Assembly (NCBI GenBank): GCA_963755335.1
Contig: CAVWJW010000006.1
Coordinates: forward strand, 51,175-115,174
Reading direction: 5' to 3'
DNA from: UBA10649 sp963755335
GTDB taxonomy: Bacteria; Actinomycetota; Actinomycetes; S36-B12
DNA length: 64,000 nt
Position numbers and translations under genes: made by a program
Shown here: positions 1-11,290 of the stretch, in pieces
Layout of the letters: each line of letters opens with the position of its first letter
How positions within the stretch are numbered: position 1 is the first letter of the stretch
The notes under the pieces: generated by a model
What the model was told of the DNA's origin: nothing
The model's database searches: none
Seen by the model: only the letters and a program-made list of their open reading frames with translations

Positions 1-1
1 C

Positions 2-820
2 CCTCCGGCCGCGCTCGGTCGGGCGTTCGGCTTCCACCGCATGGGCGACAGCGTCGGCGCCGTCATCGGCCCGCTGCTGGGACTGCTCGCCCTCTCGCTG
101 CTCGACGGCAACGTGCGGGCCACCCTCTGGTGGGCGGTCGTCCCGGCCCTCCTCTCCGTCCTGCTGGTCTTCCTGGTGCGCGAGCGGCGGCCGGCCCTCA
201 AGACGACCGCGGCCGATGCGCATGCGCCAGGCGAGCATCTGCTCTCCTCATCTCCGCTGCCGCCCGCCTTCTGGCGCGTGACCGTCGTCCTCGTGACCAT
301 CGCCCTGGTGAACTTCCCCGACGCGCTCCTGCTCCTTCGCGTCATGAACCTCGGGTTCTCCACCACGCAGGTCGTCCTGGGGTACGTCGCCTTCAACGTC
401 GTCTATGCGCTCGGCTCGTATCCCGCCGGGGTGCTCGCCGACCACTGGCCGCGGCCGGTCGTCTACTCGCTCGGGCTCACGGCATTCGGGGTCGGCTACC
501 TCGGACTGGGACTGGTCGATTCAGGGCCCGCCGTCTTCGTCCTCATCGCCGTCTACGGACTGTTCCCGGCGTTCACCGACGGCGTCGGCAAGGCCTGGGT
601 CTCCGCACTGGTGCCAGACGAGCACCGCGGACGCGCCCAAGGCGTCTTCCAGGCCTTCACCGCCGGGGCCATCCTGGTGGCCGGCCTATGGGCCGGCGTG
701 CTGTGGACGACGGGGCCGGGGGCCGGCACCGTCCCTCTGATCGTGTCGGGCATCGTCGGGCTGGTCGCCGCGATCTCGATGCTGCTCGCCCGCCGGTGGC
801 TCGGGCAGGTCGACTCCTAG
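2..820 (+). CDS. MFS transporter, C-terminal part (cut by window edge)
   Basis: This is a major facilitator superfamily transporter of the inner membrane; the substrate cannot be inferred. The reading frame is open from base 2, and the residues before the first in-window ATG (position 41) read GRAFGFHRMGD. That resembles the conserved MFS loop after TM4, so the gene begins upstream and about one third is missing. The visible 272 residues hold the central loop (about residues 60-85) and roughly seven to eight hydrophobic segments, including an ADHWPRP loop typical of the TM8-TM9 region. Its stop overlaps the stop of the convergent acyl-CoA ligase by two bases. The family is clear; substrate and start are not. 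Confidence 0.8.
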   Translation, partial: PPAALGRAFGFHRMGDSVGAVIGPLLGLLALSLLDGNVRATLWWAVVPALLSVLLVFLVRERRPALKTTAADAHAPGEHLLSSSPLPPAFWRVTVVLVTIALVNFPDALLLLRVMNLGFSTTQVVLGYVAFNVVYALGSYPAGVLADHWPRPVVYSLGLTAFGVGYLGLGLVDSGPAVFVLIAVYGLFPAFTDGVGKAWVSALVPDEHRGRAQGVFQAFTAGAILVAGLWAGVLWTTGPGAGTVPLIVSGIVGLVAAISMLLARRWLGQVDS

Positions 821-2352
821 CCGAGCTCCTGCACGATCACGCGCTTGAGCACCTTGCCCGATGGGCCGGTCGGCAGGCTCTCGCGCACGTGGATCCGACG
901 TGGGTACTTGTGCAGGCCGATCCGCTCCCTGACCCAGTCGGACAACTCCGCCTCGTCGACGGCATCCGGGGCCACCAGGACGACCACGGCGTGGATCTCC
1001 TCGCCGTACATCTCGTCGGCGACGCCGACGACGGCGACCTGCGCCACTGCCGGGTGCTGAGCGATGACCTCCTCGACCTCCCGCGGGTAGACGTTGAATC
1101 CGCCGCGGATGATGAGGTCCTTCTTGCGGTCGACGATGAAGAAGAAGCCATCGTCGTCGCGGTAGCCGATGTCGCCGGTGCGGAACCAGCCGTCGACCAT
1201 GACGGCCGCCGTGGCCTCCGGCTTGTTCAGGTACCCGTCGAAGATGTTGTGCCCGCGGATGACGATCTCGCCGTTGGTGTTGTCGGGCAGCAGCTCGATC
1301 TCGCCCTCCAGGTCCGCGTTGGCGATCGACACGTCGACGCCCCATACCGAGCAGCCGATCGAACCGGCCTTGCGCCCGTAGACCTCCTGGTTGAAGGTGG
1401 CCACCGGCGACGTCTCGGACAGGCCGTAGCCCTCGAGGATGTCGACGCCGAAGACGTCCTTCACCTTGTTGATGACGGCGACCGGGATCGCCGCCCCGCC
1501 ACTGCCCGCGACCCGCAGCGTCGGCCGCGATGCGGTCTGCTCCGTCGCCGCGAGCAGGCCCATGAACATCGTCGGCACGCCAGCGAAGTAGGTGACCTTC
1601 TCCTTGACCATGAGGTCCAGCGCTGCCACACCGTCGAAGCGCGGCATCAGCACCAGCGTGCAGCCCGCCCGGAAGCCGGCATTGAGCACGCAGGTCTGCC
1701 CGAACGAGTGGAACAGCGGGAGCGCCGCGAGGCCGACGTCCTCGTGCTGGAGGTCGGTGATGTCGAACGCGAACATGCTGGCGTTCCAGATCATGTTGTC
1801 GTGCGTCAGCACGGCGCCCTTCGGCTTGCCCGTCGTTCCCGACGTGTACAGGATGACCGCCTCGTCCTGCGGGCGTCGCGGCACGAGGGCGTCGATGGGC
1901 TCGACGGTCATCGCCATCGTGTCGATGCGGGCGACCTCGGAGAAGTCCGCGTCGGAGTCGAGCACCGAGTACAGCCGGACGCCGGCGATCTCAGCGCCCT
2001 TGGCCGCCTCCGGCAGGAGCGGGGCGGCGGTGATGAGGGCGACGCAGGCCGAGTCCGTCAGCGTGTAGGCGATCTCGTCGGCCTTGAGCAGTGCATGCAC
2101 GGGAACGACCGTGGCCCCGAGCGCAAGGGCGCCGTAGTAGGCGAAGGCGAAGTGGGGAATGTTCGGGAGCAGGACCGCCACCCGGTCGCCAGGGCCCACG
2201 CCGTCGTTGCGCAGGACGGCCGCGAACCGACGGGCCATGCCCCAGACCTGCTGATACGTCAGGCGGGTCTCGCCGAGGACGAGCGCCTCCTTGTCCGGGT
2301 ACCGTCGGGCGGACTCGGCGAGGATCGACGCGACGGAAAGTCGTGCAGACAT
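817..2352 (-). CDS. Long-chain fatty-acid--CoA ligase (FadD-like, ANL superfamily)
   Basis: This 511-residue enzyme is expected to activate a carboxylic acid to acyl-CoA through an acyl-adenylate. All ANL motifs are present: the P-loop YTSGTTGKPKGA near residue 170, GYGLSETSP near 315, the hinge segment GWFRTGDIGYRDDDG, DRKKDLIIRGGFNVYPREVE, and the C-terminal catalytic lysine in PTGPSGKVLKR. The ATG at 2352 is preceded by a GGAGGA ribosome-binding site. Length is normal for the family. The next gene downstream is convergent, so it is probably a single unit or paired with the small membrane-protein gene just upstream (2380-2670). Its closeness to the carboxylase operon makes an AtuH-like role conceivable, but chain-length preference cannot be read from sequence. 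Confidence 0.92.
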   Translation of the reverse strand: MSARLSVASILAESARRYPDKEALVLGETRLTYQQVWGMARRFAAVLRNDGVGPGDRVAVLLPNIPHFAFAYYGALALGATVVPVHALLKADEIAYTLTDSACVALITAAPLLPEAAKGAEIAGVRLYSVLDSDADFSEVARIDTMAMTVEPIDALVPRRPQDEAVILYTSGTTGKPKGAVLTHDNMIWNASMFAFDITDLQHEDVGLAALPLFHSFGQTCVLNAGFRAGCTLVLMPRFDGVAALDLMVKEKVTYFAGVPTMFMGLLAATEQTASRPTLRVAGSGGAAIPVAVINKVKDVFGVDILEGYGLSETSPVATFNQEVYGRKAGSIGCSVWGVDVSIANADLEGEIELLPDNTNGEIVIRGHNIFDGYLNKPEATAAVMVDGWFRTGDIGYRDDDGFFFIVDRKKDLIIRGGFNVYPREVEEVIAQHPAVAQVAVVGVADEMYGEEIHAVVVLVAPDAVDEAELSDWVRERIGLHKYPRRIHVRESLPTGPSGKVLKRVIVQELG

Positions 2353-2379
2353 GGTTCCTCCAAGGACGTCGGTGAGCCT

Positions 2380-2670
2380 TCAGGCTGTGCGGGTCTCGTA
2401 CCTGGACTGTGCCGCGCGACCGCTGTAGCTGACGATGTCGAGCAGGAAGCCGAGGGCGACGACCGCCCACCCGATCCCGGTCACGCCGCCGATGGCGGCG
2501 TAGGCCGCCACCCACGCGAGGGCGGTCCAGGGCAGGAACAGGAGCCCGAGCAACGGCCACAGGAAGCTGCCCCCGAACGCGAGGGTGATCCGCGCCGAGT
2601 CGAACAGCCACACGGCGAGGAAGGCGAGGCGGGGGCCGAAGAAGCCGAGCACGAGCAGGAAGCAGCACAT
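2380..2670 (-). CDS. Small membrane protein of unknown function
   Basis: A 96-residue integral membrane protein. The ATG at 2670 begins MCCFLLVLGFFGPR, and three hydrophobic stretches follow (about residues 3-22, 33-62 and 64-80). The short polar tail contains SGRAAQSRYETRTA. Small proteins of this layout (hydrophobic start, GPR, then Trp-rich helices) are widespread in actinomycetes and annotated as hypothetical. I recognise the type but no function. It lies 27 bp upstream of the acyl-CoA ligase on the same strand and could be co-transcribed. An in-frame extension upstream to 3282 exists but is antisense to the winged-helix gene and looks like shadow. Confidence 0.7.
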   Translation of the reverse strand: MCCFLLVLGFFGPRLAFLAVWLFDSARITLAFGGSFLWPLLGLLFLPWTALAWVAAYAAIGGVTGIGWAVVALGFLLDIVSYSGRAAQSRYETRTA

Positions 2671-2836
2671 GCGGCCGAATGTAAGGCACGGATCCGTCGC
2701 CGCGTGCCCGATTCGCGAAGCCCCTATGCCGGGAAGAGGACGCGGAGGAGGAGTTCGGCTGCGTGCACGGTTCGGACCGTTGTCCGCTGGCGGTCCACGT
2801 CTCGACTGTGGTGGGGGTGAGCGCGAGGATGCGCAC

Positions 2837-3940
2837 ATGACCGCGCTGACGCCCTCGACGGTCGCACGCGCCCGACTGCACAGCCTGCTCCTCCTCGGCG
2901 AGGACCGACCGACGACGTGCGGTGCCATTGCCGCGTGGTTCGGCGCCATGCAGGCCCAGGACGTCGCCAGCGGCAAGTGGTCCCTGGGAGTCAGACTCCC
3001 GGGTGCCACCGAGGCCGACATCGACGATGCCTTCGAGCGCGCAGAGGTCGTCCGCACATGGCCGATGCGCGGCACCATCCACATCGTCCCCGCCGCGGAC
3101 ATCCGCTGGATGCTGGAGCTCACCGCGGGGCGGGCGCTCGACGCCACGTTGACCCGAAGGCAGGAGCTGGGACTCGACCTCGACGATGCCGCCCGCGCCT
3201 GCGCCGTCCTCGACGATGAACTGCGGCTGCACGGGCGCCTGACGCGCAGCGAGTGCCTGCAGGTCCTCAACGAAGCGGGCATCGCGACCGACGGGCAGCG
3301 TGGCTACCACCTGCTGGGCTACGCCGCGCAGACCGGCGTCGTGTGCATCGGCCCCAATCGGGGCAAGGAGCAGACCTACGCGCTCATCGACACCTGGGCT
3401 CCGCAGCAGGTCCGGCTCGACGGTGAAGCTGCCCTCGCCGAGCTGGCCTTCCGGTTCTTCCGCAGTCACGGACCGGCGACGATTCGGGACTTCGCCGGCT
3501 GGTCCGGCCTGACTCTGACCCGGGCACGCGCCGGGGTGACGGCGAACGAGGGCCGCCTCGTGCCGCGCAGGTTTCGGGATGACGACGCCTGGCTGACCGC
3601 GGACCTCGCAGCGATGATCGAGGAGGGTCGGACGGCGCGGTGGACCGCCGTCGTTGCGCTGCCCGGCTTCGACGAGTTCGTCCTCGGCTACAAGGATCGG
3701 TCGGTGCAGGTGCGTGACGGCGACCTCGACCGCATCGTGCCGGGCGGGAACGGGGTGTTCCGGGCAACCGTGTGCCTCGACGGGCAGGTGGCGGCCACGT
3801 GGACGCGGACGATCAAGCGCGCCGAGGTGCTCGTCGAACTCGAGCCCCTGAGGGAGATCAGCGAGCGTCAGCGCCCGCGGATCGGCCGCGCCTTCGAGGC
3901 CTACGGCCGCTATCTAGGCCTGCCGCTTCGCCTCCGCTGA
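2837..3940 (+). CDS. HTH_42 winged-helix protein, AlkZ-like (AZL) DNA glycosylase candidate
   Basis: A 367-residue protein of the HTH_42 (PF06224) family, which includes the DNA crosslink-repair glycosylases AlkZ and AlkX (YcaQ). The start is taken at the ATG at 2837 (MTALTPSTVARARL), which matches the usual family N-terminus; the frame is open further upstream but without family similarity. Residues 38-42 read MQAQD, giving the Q-x-Q pattern (Q39, Q41) reported as catalytic in AlkZ-type members. Other family features visible are WPMRGTIHIV, where the catalytic beta-hairpin region lies, and the C-terminal PGFDEFVLGYKDRS block. It converges on the small cysteine protein gene with a 27-bp overlap. 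Glycosylase activity is inferred from family membership; many homologues are uncharacterised. Confidence 0.8.
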   Translation: MTALTPSTVARARLHSLLLLGEDRPTTCGAIAAWFGAMQAQDVASGKWSLGVRLPGATEADIDDAFERAEVVRTWPMRGTIHIVPAADIRWMLELTAGRALDATLTRRQELGLDLDDAARACAVLDDELRLHGRLTRSECLQVLNEAGIATDGQRGYHLLGYAAQTGVVCIGPNRGKEQTYALIDTWAPQQVRLDGEAALAELAFRFFRSHGPATIRDFAGWSGLTLTRARAGVTANEGRLVPRRFRDDDAWLTADLAAMIEEGRTARWTAVVALPGFDEFVLGYKDRSVQVRDGDLDRIVPGGNGVFRATVCLDGQVAATWTRTIKRAEVLVELEPLREISERQRPRIGRAFEAYGRYLGLPLRLR

Positions 3941-4117
3941 CCGACGGCGCACGAGCTCAGCGCGCAGGTCGTCGTCCTCCATGACCAAGGCCACGGTCGG
4001 GCAGTCCTGGGGTCCTAGATGCGCCTCGGGGTGGCACAGGTTGCACGGCTGGCCCAGCCGCAGGGGGCACGCCGCGTCCACCCGCCACGCGGACGGGAAC
4101 GGCGTACGAGTGGTCAC
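3914..4117 (-). CDS. Small four-cysteine protein, DUF6767-like
   Basis: A 67-residue protein from a GTG at 4117; an ATG at 4189 would give 91 residues but overlaps the start of the divergent Nudix gene. The core has four cysteines spaced C-x7-C-x2-C-x10-C (CPLRLGQPCNLC then DCP), followed by the conserved-looking VALVMEDDDLRAELVRRR tail. The spacing suggests a structural metal site. I recall similar short actinobacterial proteins grouped as DUF6767, with no assigned role; this identification is from memory of the motif. Its 3' end overlaps the winged-helix gene tail-to-tail. Coding is supported by the motif, while the exact start is uncertain. Confidence 0.55.
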   Translation of the reverse strand: MTTRTPFPSAWRVDAACPLRLGQPCNLCHPEAHLGPQDCPTVALVMEDDDLRAELVRRRSAEAKRQA

Positions 4118-4187
4118 CGCCCCATCGTCCACCTCTTCGCGGAGCCGACCGACATCGGCCCACGACCCCGGCCTACTATCGACGACC

Positions 4188-4751
4188 ATGGACCAGGGAC
4201 CCGAGGAGTGGCAGCTCCTGTCGGAGGATCCCGCCTACACCAGTTGGGTCACGATCAAGCGGCGCACCTTCCAGATGCCCGACGGTGCCGCGTCCGAATG
4301 GGACATCATCAGCGGCTCTCGCACCGTCGCCGTGGTCGCGCGGGTCCCGTCCGGTGACTTCCTCCTCGTCCGGCAGTACCGCCCCGGGCCGATGCTGATC
4401 CTCGACGAGGTCCCGGGGGGCTACGGTCGCGACGGCGAGAGCATCGAGGAGACCGCGGCCCGCGAACTGCTCGAGGAGACGGGCTATCGGGCGAAGTCGA
4501 TCGAGGTCATCGGCAGCAACTGGATGACCGCGAACTCGACCGTCCAGCGGTATGTGACCCTCGCCCTGGACTGCACGAAGGTGGCCGACCCCCAGTTCGA
4601 CCGCGACGAGTTCGGCCAGGTCCTCGTCGTGGATCCCGCGACGTTCATCGCGAACGTCCGCAGCGGCCTCCTCACCGACCAGGGCGTCGCCTACCGCGTG
4701 CTCGACCACCTCGGCCTGCTCGGTGGCTCCGAGCCGCCCGCATCAGCCTGA
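4188..4751 (+). CDS. Nudix hydrolase
   Basis: A 187-residue Nudix-fold pyrophosphohydrolase. The Nudix box is complete: PGGYGRDGES followed by IEETAARELLEETGYRA, matching G-x5-E-x7-R-E-x2-E-E-x-G. Layout (about 45 residues before the domain, box at about residues 75-100) resembles the ADP-ribose/nucleoside-diphosphate-sugar pyrophosphatase subgroup, but substrate is not certain. The ATG at 4188 starts MDQGPEEWQLL. Its 3' end overlaps the convergent enoyl-CoA hydratase by nine bases. No operon partner is evident on this strand. Confidence 0.85.
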   Translation: MDQGPEEWQLLSEDPAYTSWVTIKRRTFQMPDGAASEWDIISGSRTVAVVARVPSGDFLLVRQYRPGPMLILDEVPGGYGRDGESIEETAARELLEETGYRAKSIEVIGSNWMTANSTVQRYVTLALDCTKVADPQFDRDEFGQVLVVDPATFIANVRSGLLTDQGVAYRVLDHLGLLGGSEPPASA

Positions 4752-5528
4752 GGCAGCCCACGTCGGCAGGCGCTTCTCCAGGAAGGCCGTCATCCCCTCG
4801 CGCGCCTCCTCCGACGAGAACAGTCGAGCCGACTCTCCTGCGGCCATGTCGAACGCCTCTCCGCGAGGCAGACCGGGGACGCGGCGCAGGAGGTCCTTGG
4901 CGCCGGCCAACGCCTCCGGGCCGCCAGCCATGAGCATCTCCACGTAGCCGGCGACGACGTCGTCCAGGGTGTCCGCCGGCGCGATGCGGGTGAGCAGGCC
5001 GGCCTCGAGGACCCGCTCCGCATCGACCCGCTCACCGGTGAGGAAGAGCTCCTGGGCGTCCCGCCGGTTCATGACGGCGAGGCAGACGACCGAGATCACC
5101 GCGGGCGCGACGCCGACGCGAACCTCGCTGAAGGCGAACCGGGCGGCGCTGGACGCGACGGCGATGTCGCACGCCGCGACGAGGCCGTTGCCGCCTCCCG
5201 CGACGTGGCCCTGCACCTTCGCCACGACCGGCCTGGGGCTGTCCAGAAGTGCGGTCAGCACGCGCACCATGGCCTGCGGGCCCGACCCGGCGAAGCCCGA
5301 CTCGTCACCGGCCGCGGCAGCGGAGAGATCGGCGCCCGAGCAGAACGTGGAACCCGATCCGGTCAGCACGATCACGCGAACGGCCTCATCGACTGCGCAC
5401 GCCTCGAGATGCGCGGCGAGCTGGGACATGCCCTCCGCGTCGAGGCGGTTGCGGGTCTCCGGCCGGTTCATCGTGATCGTGGCGACGCCCCTGTCGACGA
5501 CGCAGAGCACGGCGTCGGCGGCGGTCAC
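4743..5528 (-). CDS. Enoyl-CoA hydratase/isomerase family protein (AtuE/LiuC-like position)
   Basis: A 261-residue crotonase-fold enzyme. The substrate-binding motif appears as MNRPETRNRLDAEG (residues about 20-33) and GSTFCSGADLS (about 59-69). The second oxyanion-hole region reads KVQGHVAGGGNGLVAACDIAVAS. Its start (5528) overlaps the stop of the acyl-CoA dehydrogenase by four bases, so it is the last gene of the carboxylase operon. In such operons this member hydrates the carboxylated enoyl-CoA (3-methylglutaconyl-CoA in leucine breakdown, isohexenylglutaconyl-CoA in acyclic terpene breakdown). Which one applies here is not decided by the sequence. Confidence 0.88.
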   Translation of the reverse strand: MTAADAVLCVVDRGVATITMNRPETRNRLDAEGMSQLAAHLEACAVDEAVRVIVLTGSGSTFCSGADLSAAAAGDESGFAGSGPQAMVRVLTALLDSPRPVVAKVQGHVAGGGNGLVAACDIAVASSAARFAFSEVRVGVAPAVISVVCLAVMNRRDAQELFLTGERVDAERVLEAGLLTRIAPADTLDDVVAGYVEMLMAGGPEALAGAKDLLRRVPGLPRGEAFDMAAGESARLFSSEEAREGMTAFLEKRLPTWAASG

Positions 5529-6673
5529 CGCTTGCCCATGTCCTCGAGCATCGTGATGATCCGCAGCATCACCTCGTCGGCCCCTCCGCCGATGCTGCCG
5601 AGTCGGCAGTCACGGAAGTAGCGCGCGACCCACAGTTCCTCCGCGTAGCCCATGCCTCCATGGAACTGCACGCACGCGTCCGCCACCCGGCGGCTGAGCC
5701 GTCCGGACTGGAGCTTCGCCACAGTGGCCGCTCGCGTGACGTCCTCCCCCGCCACGTAGCGCTCGGCGGTGTGGTGGAGGAAGCCGTGCAGGATGTCGAT
5801 CTCCGCGACGAGCTCCGCGAGCGTGTACTGGATGTACTGGTTCGCCATGAGCGGCTTGCCGAATGCCTCCCGCATGCGGAGGTACTCCTTGGTGCGATCG
5901 ATCGCGCGACGCGCACCCGTGACCGCCATGTAGCAGATCCACAGGCGCTCGTCCTGGAACTGGGCCATCTGCATCTGGAAGCCACGACCCGCCTCGCCGA
6001 TGGTGTACCGCATCGGGACCCGCACGTCGTCGAGCACGAGCTCGGCCGTGTCGGACGAGTTGTTGCCCATCTTCTTCAGCTTGCGGCCGATGCTGAATCC
6101 CGGCGTGTCCGTCGGGACGATGATCATGCTCATGCCCTGGTAGCCGCCCTCATCGGACGTGCGGGCGAGCAGGCAGACCCAGTCGGACTGCGTGCCGCTG
6201 GTGATCCACATCTTGCGACCGTTGATGACCCAGTCGTCGCCGTCGCGGCGTGCGCGCGTGGTGATGCCGGCGACGTCGGACCCCGCGCCCGGCTCGCTCA
6301 CCGCGATCGAGCACACCAGCTCGCCGGACAGCGTCGGGACGAGGAACTCGCGCTTCAGCTCGTCGGAGCCGAAGCGGGCGAGGGCCGGCGTCGCCATGCC
6401 GGCCTGGACGGCGATCGCCATCGGCACGCCACCCATCTCGGCGCGACCGAGCTCCTCGGCGAGCACCACCGTGTACGAGTGGTCGGCCCCGCCGCCGCCG
6501 AACTCGGGGTCGTACTCGAGGCCGAACGCGCCGATCGCCCCCAGCTTCGGGAACAGCTCGTGCGCCGGGAAGATCTCGGCGGCCTCCCACTCGTCGACGT
6601 ACGGGTTGATCTCGTCCTCGACGAGCTTGCGGACGGACTTGCGGAACTGCTCGTGCTCGGCGGTGAACAACAT
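5525..6673 (-). CDS. Acyl-CoA dehydrogenase (AtuD/LiuA-like position)
   Basis: A 382-residue flavin-dependent acyl-CoA dehydrogenase of normal length. Both family signatures are visible: CSIAVSEPGAGSDVAGI (FAD/substrate region, about residues 118-134) and the C-terminal QFHGGMGYAEELWVARYFRDCR block, with a catalytic-base-region glutamate near it. The ATG at 6673 follows GGAGGAAAGTG and overlaps the TetR stop as TGATG, so translation is probably coupled. It is expected to introduce the alpha-beta double bond that the adjacent biotin-dependent carboxylase then needs. The substrate is inferred to be a branched or terpenoid acyl-CoA. Confidence 0.9.
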   Translation of the reverse strand: MLFTAEHEQFRKSVRKLVEDEINPYVDEWEAAEIFPAHELFPKLGAIGAFGLEYDPEFGGGGADHSYTVVLAEELGRAEMGGVPMAIAVQAGMATPALARFGSDELKREFLVPTLSGELVCSIAVSEPGAGSDVAGITTRARRDGDDWVINGRKMWITSGTQSDWVCLLARTSDEGGYQGMSMIIVPTDTPGFSIGRKLKKMGNNSSDTAELVLDDVRVPMRYTIGEAGRGFQMQMAQFQDERLWICYMAVTGARRAIDRTKEYLRMREAFGKPLMANQYIQYTLAELVAEIDILHGFLHHTAERYVAGEDVTRAATVAKLQSGRLSRRVADACVQFHGGMGYAEELWVARYFRDCRLGSIGGGADEVMLRIITMLEDMGKR

Positions 6674-7315
6674 CACTTTCCTCCAGGTTCGATGAGCCCG
6701 AGGGCACGCGCCCACAGCTCGGTCAAAGTGGTGACGACAGGTGCCTCGGGCGCGACGGGGCCGAGCTCGCCGGCGCCGCCCATCCAGTGGCGGGCGAAGC
6801 CCTCGACCATCGCGCACAGGGCCGCGGCGGAGATGCGCGGGTCGAGCGTGCCGCACGGCGTGCCCGTCCCGTTGCAGCTTCTCGATGGTCTTGGCAACGC
6901 GATCGACGTGCGTGCTGCGCAGGCCGGTCAGTACGGCTCGGAACGACGCATCGTTGACGGCCGCCTGGGCGACCACCTCCATGAGCCTGGCGGTCTGCCG
7001 GTGCACCTCGAGATAGCGGGCGTTGGCCACCGAGATGCGCTCGATCGGGTCGGTGATGTCGGGCGTGCTGAGCACGTCGTACATCTCCTCCGTGATGGAG
7101 TCGACGGCCGCGTGCAGCACGTCCTCCTTGGTGGGGAACCACGTGTAGACGGTCCCGTGGCTCACCCCGGCGGCTGCCGCGATGTCACTCATGCGGGTCG
7201 CGTCGAAGCCGCGGTCCTCGAACACGACGCGGGCCGACGCCACCAGGCGGTCACGGGTCCGCCGGCCGCGCTCGGACAGCGGCTCGCGGGCGACGGAGGC
7301 AAGGTCGGTCGTCAC
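6673..7315 (-). CDS. TetR-family regulator (one frameshift)
   Basis: A TetR/AcrR-type regulator in the middle of the carboxylase operon, probably its local regulator (AtuR-like position). The N-terminal half from the GTG at 7315 is intact and holds the helix-turn-helix (MSDIAAAAGVSHGTVYTWF, about residues 42-60). Near 6880 the frame changes: the regulator continues as TLDPRISAAALCAMVEGFARHWMGG in the next frame and stops at 6673-6675. The locus length is 3n+1, so a single inserted base explains it. The GTG start overlaps the AtuA stop (GTGA), and the stop overlaps the dehydrogenase ATG. Corrected length would be about 213 residues. Probable sequencing error; ligand unknown. Confidence 0.75.
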
Positions 7316-9193
7316 AGGTCCTCGCTGTCCTCGGGCTGCAGCGGACCGAGGAGGTGCGCCGGTATGTCGACGATGCGGGCGCGGAGGTGCTCACCAAGGC
7401 CCTTTGCCTGGGGATCGACGCGCGAGGACTCCGCAACGCCCCGACCAAGCAGGCCGTGGATCACGACGTTGATCGCGCGGAGGTTCGCCAGCGCGTGCAC
7501 CTCGACCTCGAGGTCGGCGCACTCCGGGAGCAGGTCACGGATTCCCTCCACCGTGACCACCGACGACAGCCAGGCGAAGCGCTCGTCGGCCAGCACGACC
7601 GCCGCGGGCTCGACGTCCAAGGACGCCGGGAAACCTTGCGCCAGCCGAACGGCCGCCGCCTCCACTGGGTCGATCACCCAGACTCCGACGTTGGCGTTGC
7701 CCCCCTTGTCCCCGCTCCGCGCTCCGACGAACGTGCCGAGCGGCCGCCGCACCATCGCTGAGGTCATGCGAGAGCACCCCCGCCGAACGAGATCGCCGGC
7801 CACGGTCACCCGAGCCTCGACTCCGTCGCGCCCGACCGTGGTGGGCCAGTAGACGCCGAACGGTGCCGCCGGCCCGGGCGGCGTCGTCGGGAAGTAGCCG
7901 GGATACGACGCCAGGGTCGCCTCGATCAGCGGCTCGGTGAAGGCCTTCCCGACCTTCGCGTCGCTGGCGTCCTTCACCGTGATCCGCAGGAAGGACTGAG
8001 CGTCTCCGGGCAGTCGAGGGTCGGCGTCCGCACTCACCTGCAGCTGGACGCTGAGCTCGGCCACATCGAGGCTCGACGCGGCGGCCAGGTCAGCGGGCGA
8101 CAGTGCCAGCGCCTCGGCCAAGCCGACGCCGGTCGTGGTGCGCAGCGCGAGATCGGCCTTCTCCTCGACGGACCGTCCCGTGATCACCAGGGTCAGGGTG
8201 TTGCGGAAGCCGCCGAGGTAGTTCATCGCGACCTTGAGGCGCTCGGGTGGGGGCGCGCCCGTCGTACCGCTGATCTCGACCCGGTCGCGCCCGACCTGGC
8301 GCAGCGTGACCGTGTCGAACAGCGCCGTGACATCGGGGTTGAGGTACTCGGGCCCGCCGATCTCGTAGAGCAGCTGCGCGGTCACCGTCCCCACCGTGAC
8401 CATGCCGCCGGTCCCGTCGTGCTTGGTGATCACACTGCTGCCGTCCGCCGCGACCTCGGCCACCGGGAAGCCCGGGCGCACCAGGCCCGGCACGTCGGTG
8501 AAGAAGGCGTAGTTGCCGCCGGTCGCCTGCGCCCCGCACTCGATGACGTGACCGGCCACGAGCGCTCCCGCCAACGCATCGAGCGTCCGCTGGTCACCTC
8601 GGCGGGCCGCGTCGTAGTCCCAGCCGTGACGCCACGCGGCGGGCCCGATCACCAGCGCCGCGTCGGTGACCCGGCCGGTCACGACGATGTCGGCGCCCGC
8701 CCGCAGCGCGACCGCAATCGGCTCCGCGCCCAGGTAGGCGTTGGCGGTGATCGGCCGGACGCCCGCGTCAGACAGCGACTCCCCGGTGTCGAGGTTGACG
8801 AACTGCTCGCCGCTGCGACTGAAGGTCGCCCAGTCGCGACGTGATGTCGTCGCCCGCGACCATGCCCACGCGAACGGCCAGTCCCAGATCGGTGGCCAGC
8901 GCGTCCACGGCGGCCGCCGAGTCCCTCCGGGTCGAGCCCCCCGGCATTGCTGACGATGCGTGATGCCGCGGTCGACGCAGGTGCCCAGCACCTGCTCCAG
9001 CTGCGTCATGAAGGTGCGCGCATATCCGTTGCCGTGCTTCATCTTCTGCCGGGCAAGGATCAGCATGGTCAACTCGGCCAGCCAGTCGCCGGTGAGGACG
9101 TCGATGGGACCGCCATCGACCATCTCCCTGCGCCGCGGCGATCCTGTCGCCGAAGAAGCCGCTGCAGTTCGCGATGCGGATCGGGTCAGCCAT
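7312..9193 (-). CDS. atuA: AtuA/DUF1446 family protein (four frameshifts)
   Basis: An acyclic-terpene-utilization AtuA family protein (PF07287) with the C-terminal ferredoxin-like extension. The start MADPIRIANCSGFFGDR at 9193 and the segments GPIDVLTGDWLAELTMLILARQ, DALATDLGLAVRVGMVAGDD and VVTGRVTDAALVIGP are typical. The tail GARSGDKGGNANVGVW begins the C-terminal domain (about residue 490 onward). Four frame changes occur near 9130, 8960, 8918 and 8828. Each is restored by removing one base, and the locus length (3x627+1) agrees with four insertions; corrected length is about 625 residues. AtuA is required for citronellol/geraniol use in Pseudomonas, but its reaction is unknown. It lies three bases after the carboxylase alpha stop. 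Confidence 0.8.
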
Positions 9194-9196
9194 CAG

Positions 9197-11289
<2,093 letters not shown>

Positions 11290-11290
<1 letters not shown>

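Noticed and set aside
130..2820. Very long plus-strand open frame (896 codons) antisense to the acyl-CoA ligase
   Set aside because: The translation is Arg/Ala/Asp-rich with no family motif, and both opposing genes have complete conserved motifs. It is a GC-skewed shadow frame.
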